A stretch of 46,940 nt of DNA from Chloroflexota bacterium (GTDB taxonomy: Bacteria > Chloroflexota > Limnocylindria > P2-11E). The translations under genes and the position numbers were made by a program. The notes below the pieces were generated by a model, which saw only the letters and a list, made by a program, of their open reading frames with translations, ran no database searches and was not told the origin of the DNA. Of the stretch, positions 42,865 through 46,940 are shown one piece after another. Positions within the stretch are counted from its first letter, which is position 1. Each line of letters begins with the position of its first letter. The stretch covers positions 1 to 46,940 of the forward strand of contig DAIDAP010000006.1 in the NCBI GenBank assembly GCA_027310565.1, in the 5' to 3' direction.

Positions 42865-43590
42865 ATGAATTCACCCACCGCCGCCATCGTGGCGCGCGAC
42901 GTCCGCAAGCGGTTCGGCGCCGTCGAGGCCCTGCGCGGCTTCGACCTGGAGGTCGCTCCGGGGGAGATCGTCGGCCTGCTCGGCCCCAACGGCAGCGGGA
43001 AGACGACCTTCATCCGCTCGGTCGCCGGGCTGCTGCGCGTCGACGGCGGAGTGGAGCGCGTCCTGGGGCGCTCGCCGCGCGAGGCCGTCGCGGCGGGGCT
43101 CGTCGGCTACATGACCCAGACGCCGGCGCTGTACCAGGAGCTCTCGGTGCAGGAGAACCTCGCGTTCTTCGCCGCGCTGCGCGACGTCGCCGGGACGGCG
43201 GCCGCGATCGACGAGGCGCTGCGCGTCGTGGGCCTGGCCGAGCGCCGGCGGTCACCGGTCGCGACGCTCTCCGGCGGCATGCGCCAGCGCGTGTCGCTCG
43301 CCGTCGCGCTCCTCGGGCGGCCACCGCTGCTCCTCCTCGACGAGCCCACGGTCGGCGTCGATCCGGCGCTGCGCCGAGAGTTCTGGGCGTTCTTCCGCGA
43401 GCTCGCCGGTCAAAGGACCGCGGTGCTCGTCTCGAGCCACGTCATGGACGAGGCCGAGCGCTGCGACCGGCTCGCGCTCATCCGCGCCGGCCGCGTCATC
43501 GCCGAGGGCAGCGCGGCGCGCATCCGCGAGCGCGCGGGCGCCGCGGACCTCGAGGAGGCCTTCCTGCGCCTCTCGGAGTCGGTGGCGTGA
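42865..43590 (+). CDS. ABC-2 type exporter, ATP-binding protein
   Basis: A 241-residue ABC ATPase: Walker A GPNGSGKTT, signature LSGGMRQR, Walker B LLLLDEPTVGVDP, H-loop SSHVMDEAERC. It is of the CcmA/NatA/DrrA drug or natural-product exporter type. ATG at 42865 follows the -10-like TAGAAT (42849-42854) by 10 bases. GTGA links it to the membrane partner downstream. The exported substrate is unknown. Confidence 0.92.
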   Translation: MNSPTAAIVARDVRKRFGAVEALRGFDLEVAPGEIVGLLGPNGSGKTTFIRSVAGLLRVDGGVERVLGRSPREAVAAGLVGYMTQTPALYQELSVQENLAFFAALRDVAGTAAAIDEALRVVGLAERRRSPVATLSGGMRQRVSLAVALLGRPPLLLLDEPTVGVDPALRREFWAFFRELAGQRTAVLVSSHVMDEAERCDRLALIRAGRVIAEGSAARIRERAGAADLEEAFLRLSESVA

Positions 43591-44714
43591 GCGGCCGGCG
43601 CGTCGCGGCCGTCGCCCGGCGGATCGTCGAGCAGTTCCGGCACGACCGCCGCTCGCTCGGGTTCCTCTTCGGCGTGCCGCTGGTGATCCTCGTGCTCATC
43701 TACTACCTGTTCACGCCGACCGGCGGCGCGACGACGCAGGCCGTCGCGATCGTGAACGAGGACGCCGGCCCGGGAGGCGGCGTGCTGGCCGACGCGCTCG
43801 CGTCCGCGCCGGAGCTCGACGCGCGGCGCGTCTCCGCGGCCGATGCCGACGCCCTGCTCCGCGACGGCCGCGTGAACGCGATCATCACGCTCCCGAGGAC
43901 CTTCACCCAGGACGCGCTGACCTCGCGATCGCTCGCCCTGTCGATCCAGCTCGAGGGATCGGATCTGTTCGTCAACGCCAACACCCTCGGCTCGATCCAG
44001 CGGGCCGCCCTCGGCGGGCTCGCGTCCGCCCTCGCGAACCTGCCCGGCGGCGCCTCGGGGAGCGGGCTCAAGCTCGACGTGACCTACCTCTACGGCGGCC
44101 CGGACTGGGGGACGCTCGACTACCTCGCGCCGGTGATCATCCCGTTCCTCGCGTTCTTCCTCATCTTCGTGCTCACCGACGTGTCGTTCCTGCGCGAGCG
44201 CGCGGGCGGCACGCTGGAGCGGCTCCTTGCGAGCCCGCTGCAGCGAGCCGAGCTCGTCCTCGGCTACGTGCTCGGGTTCCTGGTGTTCGCGCTCCTGCAG
44301 ACCGTCGTCCTGGTGCTCTTCGCCATCTACGTGCTCGGGCTGAGGTCGAACGGCTCGATCGCGGCCGTCTTCGCGGCGCAGATCGCCATGGTGCTCGTCG
44401 CGGTGAACCTCGGCCTGCTCCTGTCGGCGTTCGCGCGCAACGAGTTCCAGGCAGTGCAGTTCATCCCGGTGGTGCTGCTGCCACAGCTGCTCCTCTCCGG
44501 CATCCTCATCCCGATCCAGACCCTCCCCGACCTGCTGCGGCCGCTCGCCTGGCTCATGCCGCTCACCTACGCGAACGAGGCGACCCGCGCGGTGATGGTG
44601 AAGGGGGCGCCGCTCACCGATCCGGTGGTGTTCCGGGATCTCGGCGCGATGGTGCTGCTCGCCGTCGCGCTCGCCCTGCTGGCCTCCCGCACGATCCGCC
44701 GCGAAGTCGCCTAG
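43587..44714 (+). CDS. ABC-2 type exporter, permease protein
   Basis: A 375-residue permease of the ABC-2 family (PF12698). One hydrophobic segment near the N-terminus (about 26-42), a large external domain (about 45-175, beginning TTQAVAIVNEDAGPGGG), then five C-terminal segments from FLAFFLIFVLTDVSFLRERAGGTLERLLASP onward, with LRPLAWLMPLTYANEATRAVM near the end. It matches the YhhJ/DrrB-like layout. GTG at 43587 overlaps the ATPase stop as GTGA. Confidence 0.92.
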   Translation: MSGRRVAAVARRIVEQFRHDRRSLGFLFGVPLVILVLIYYLFTPTGGATTQAVAIVNEDAGPGGGVLADALASAPELDARRVSAADADALLRDGRVNAIITLPRTFTQDALTSRSLALSIQLEGSDLFVNANTLGSIQRAALGGLASALANLPGGASGSGLKLDVTYLYGGPDWGTLDYLAPVIIPFLAFFLIFVLTDVSFLRERAGGTLERLLASPLQRAELVLGYVLGFLVFALLQTVVLVLFAIYVLGLRSNGSIAAVFAAQIAMVLVAVNLGLLLSAFARNEFQAVQFIPVVLLPQLLLSGILIPIQTLPDLLRPLAWLMPLTYANEATRAVMVKGAPLTDPVVFRDLGAMVLLAVALALLASRTIRREVA

Positions 44715-44758
44715 GCTGATCGGCGGGCCCCTCGAACCTCGCTCACGGGAGGGCGCGC

Positions 44759-45376
44759 ATGCGGCTCTCGCTGATACCGCGCAAGTCCGTCTTCTTCACG
44801 CAGTTCCAGCGGCACGCCGACAACACAAAGGAGGCGGCCGAGGCGCTCGTGCGGCTCCTGGAGGACTTCACCGACGTCGAGCGCAAGGTCCGCGACATGC
44901 ACGCCATCGAGCACTACGGCGACAAGCTGACACACGAGATCATCCGCGAGCTGAACGCGACGTTCGTCACGCCGCTCGACCGCGAGGACATCATCGGCCT
45001 CGCGTCCCGACTCGACGACGTCGCCGACCTCTGCAACGACGTCGCCGAGCTCATCCACCTCTACAAGGTCACGCGCGTCCGCCCGGCCGCGGTGCGCCAG
45101 GCGAAGACGCTCGTCGCGGCGACCGGGCAGCTCGTCGAGATGATGAAGAACCTCGAGCGCCTCACCGACCTCGAGGAGCACTGGATCAAGCTGCACACGT
45201 ACGAGAACGAGGGCGACGACATGTTCCGCGACGCCGTCGGCGAGCTCTTCGCGTCGGAGCGCGACGCGATCGAGATCGTGAAGTGGAAGGACATCTTCGA
45301 GCACATCGAGTTCGCGATCGACCGCTGCGAGGACGTCGCGAACATCGTCGAGACCATCAAGATCAAGCACTCCTGA
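44759..45376 (+). CDS. DUF47 (PhoU-like) phosphate-transport regulator
   Basis: A 205-residue all-helical protein of the DUF47/YkaA family (PF01865): RKSVFFTQFQRHADNTKEAAEAL, EHYGDKLTHEIIRELNATFVTPLDREDI, HTYENEGDDMFRDAV, DIFEHIEFAIDRCEDVANIVETI. Such proteins pair with PiT transporters and resemble PhoU; they may gate or regulate transport. ATG at 44759 follows GGGAGGG. The PiT gene begins 6 bases after its stop. Confidence 0.93.
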   Translation: MRLSLIPRKSVFFTQFQRHADNTKEAAEALVRLLEDFTDVERKVRDMHAIEHYGDKLTHEIIRELNATFVTPLDREDIIGLASRLDDVADLCNDVAELIHLYKVTRVRPAAVRQAKTLVAATGQLVEMMKNLERLTDLEEHWIKLHTYENEGDDMFRDAVGELFASERDAIEIVKWKDIFEHIEFAIDRCEDVANIVETIKIKHS

Positions 45377-45382
45377 GAGCCC

Positions 45383-46387
45383 GTGGACCAGGCGCTGCTG
45401 CTCGTCGTCCTCGTGGTGATCCTCGGCGTCGCGTTCGAGTTCGTGAACGGCTTCCACGACGCCGCCAACGCCATCGCCACGGTCGTCGCCACCCGCGTGC
45501 TGTCGCCGCTCCAGGCCGTCGCGCTGGCCGGCATCCTCAACTTCGTCGGCGCGCTCTCCGGCGAGGCTGTCGCGAGGACGCTGGGCAGCGGCATCGTCGA
45601 CGCGAGGGTCGTGACGCAGGACCTCGTCGTCGCCGCGCTCCTCGCCGCGATCGCGTGGGATCTGTTCACGTGGCTCCTCGGCCTGCCGACGTCCTCGAGC
45701 CACGCCCTCATCTTCGGGCTCATCGGCGCGGCGGTGGCCGAGAACGGCTTCGGCGTCGTCGTCGTCGCGGGCGTCGAGAAGACGACCTTCGGCATCGCCT
45801 ACTCGCCCGCGATCGCGTTCCTCGGCGGGTACCTGCTGATGCTCGCGCTCTACTGGCTCCTCGTGCGCGCGTCCTTCGGTGCGGTAAACCGCTTCTTCGG
45901 GCGCGCCCAGATCCTCTCGAGCGCGTACATGGCGTTCAGCCACGGCGGGAACGACGGGCAGAAGACGATCGGGGTCATCGCGCTCGCGCTCTTCGCGTAC
46001 GGCGGCGGCGTCGGGACGCTCGAGATCCCCCTCTGGGTGAAGCTCGTCAGCGCCCTCGCGATGGGCCTGGGCACCGCCAGCGGCGGCTGGCGGATCATCC
46101 GCACGATGGGCCAGCGCATCACGGCCCTCAAGCCGGTGAACGGCTTCGCCGCCGAGACCGCGGCCGGGACGGTCATCGAGGTCGCGACGCGCTTCGGCAT
46201 CCCGATCTCGACCACGCATGCGATCAGCGGGGCCATCCTCGGCGTCGGGGCGACCCGGCGGCTGTCCGCGGTGCGCTGGGGCGTCGCGGGGCGCATCGTC
46301 ACGGCCTGGGTGCTCACGATCCCCAGCTGCTTCGCCCTCGGGTACGTGCTCGCGCTCCTGCTCCGCGCCCTCGGCGTGCGCGCGTAA
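45383..46387 (+). CDS. pit: PiT-family inorganic phosphate transporter
   Basis: A 334-residue membrane transporter of the PHO4/PiT family (PF01384). The duplicated signature is present: EFVNGFHDAANAIATVVATRVLSP near the N-terminus and FSHGGNDGQKTIGV near residue 190; GLPTSSSHAL and PISTTHAISGA are the matching second motifs. About ten hydrophobic segments. GTG at 45383 directly after the DUF47 gene. It would import phosphate (as metal-phosphate) with low affinity using the proton or Na+ gradient. Confidence 0.95.
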   Translation: MDQALLLVVLVVILGVAFEFVNGFHDAANAIATVVATRVLSPLQAVALAGILNFVGALSGEAVARTLGSGIVDARVVTQDLVVAALLAAIAWDLFTWLLGLPTSSSHALIFGLIGAAVAENGFGVVVVAGVEKTTFGIAYSPAIAFLGGYLLMLALYWLLVRASFGAVNRFFGRAQILSSAYMAFSHGGNDGQKTIGVIALALFAYGGGVGTLEIPLWVKLVSALAMGLGTASGGWRIIRTMGQRITALKPVNGFAAETAAGTVIEVATRFGIPISTTHAISGAILGVGATRRLSAVRWGVAGRIVTAWVLTIPSCFALGYVLALLLRALGVRA

Positions 46388-46940
46388 TCACCGCGGTCGC
46401 CGCCTCGGCCGCGGCGTACTTCGCGGTCAACACCGCGCTCGCCGCGGCGGTCATCGCGCTCAGCGAGCGCCAGGGCACCACGACATCGGCACCATCGGCG
46501 TCCCGGAGCACCTGCTGCGCAAGCCGGGCGCGCTCGACGAGACGGAGTGGAGCGAGGTCAAGGCCCACCCGACGATCGGCGCGAACCTGCTCGCCAACGT
46601 CCCGATGCTCGAGCGGGTCCGCCCGATCGTGCTCGGCCACCACGAGCGCTACGACGGCACCGGCTACCCGCAGGGTCTGCGCGGGGACGAGATCCCGCTC
46701 GCGGCCCAGATCATCGCCGTCGCCGACGCCTACCAGGCCATGACCCAGACCCGTCCGTACCGCCAGGCGCTGAGCAGCAAGGCCGCGCTCAAGGAGCTGC
46801 GCGCCAACGCCGGCACGCAGTTCAACCCGGTCGTGGTCGAGGCCTTCGTCGCCGCGGTGGTCGACGAGCGCCGCAGGAGCGCGCACGGCCAGGGTGTCGA
46901 GACGACGCGGATCTACCAGCAGGCGCTCGAAGCCGTGCGG
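46388..46940 (+). pseudogene. Disrupted HD-GYP phosphodiesterase gene (partial at window edge)
   Basis: Two pieces in different frames. In the frame of 46387, bases up to about 46470 encode AYFAVNTALAAAVIALSER, which looks like the last transmembrane part that precedes HD-GYP domains in membrane-bound family members. Then, one frame off, from 46476 a 155-codon open frame runs to the window end: HHDIGTIGVPEHLLRKPG, LGHHERYDGTGYPQGL, VADAYQAMT, matching HD-GYP (HD, HHExxDGxGYP). The membrane part has no start (pit fills the upstream bases) and the beginning of the HD fold is missing. So it is a decayed gene, a recombination junction or an assembly join. Confidence 0.6.

Overview
The window is high-GC bacterial chromosome with dense coding, GTG/TTG starts, 4-base ATGA/GTGA gene overlaps and very short intergenic gaps. 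Proline/threonine-rich tails on exported proteins (for example after a DUF5667 domain), a TrxB-type reductase fused to a cyclic-nucleotide-binding domain, and a glgE/treS-maltokinase/glgB/GH57 cluster fit Chloroflexota (Limnocylindria-like) or a neighbouring high-GC Terrabacteria lineage. That placement is inference; no rRNA or standard marker gene is present. Nothing looks like a phage, plasmid or CRISPR locus. The accessory signs are an IS110-type transposase tail at the left edge, a VapBC-like toxin-antitoxin pair, and a broken HD-GYP gene at the right edge.

Left part (1-10,830). IS110-type tail; a small membrane protein; a YibE/F membrane protein; a Zn/Mn ABC importer (binding protein, ATPase, permease) divergent from a Fur/Zur-family regulator with a palindromic operator between them; VapBC-like pair; TldE and TldD; a NYN-domain putative nuclease with Arg/Gly-rich tails; a stand-alone receiver protein.

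Carbohydrate region (10,860-25,850). Reading leftward: TrxR-cNMP fusion, then otsB-otsA. Reading rightward: a 35-codon ORF with a very strong Shine-Dalgarno site, then glgE, treS-maltokinase, glgB and a GH57/DUF3536 hydrolase, all overlapping. A leftward operon (SDR, DUF2269, YihY, TreT-like glycosyltransferase) converges on this from the right. Trehalose can thus be made by OtsAB and probably by TreT, isomerised to maltose by TreS, phosphorylated by maltokinase, polymerised by GlgE and branched by GlgB.

Middle (27,900-38,515). dxs is divergent from the SDR operon across 24 bp. It is followed by a DUF4015 glycosidase-like protein; a leftward cytochrome c / ECF sigma / DUF5667 operon; a rightward cytochrome c maturation operon ccmABCDEF-H-I without ccmG; and tRNA-His(GTG).

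Right part (38,550-46,940). A FecR-domain exported protein; a leftward yvcK-argF-double zinc-ribbon operon; a 63-residue membrane protein; an ABC-2 exporter (ATPase + permease); a DUF47 (PhoU-like)/PiT phosphate pair; and a disrupted HD-GYP gene running off the window.

The most unusual points are: the 35-codon ORF ending inside a long inverted repeat that also contains the only normal glgE start codon; two genes (otsA, ccmI) whose only sensible start is CTG in a CTGA overlap; several genes with a -10-like hexamer 6-8 bases before the start codon, suggesting leaderless mRNAs; and the QDPR-like SDR sharing a 24-bp bidirectional promoter with dxs.
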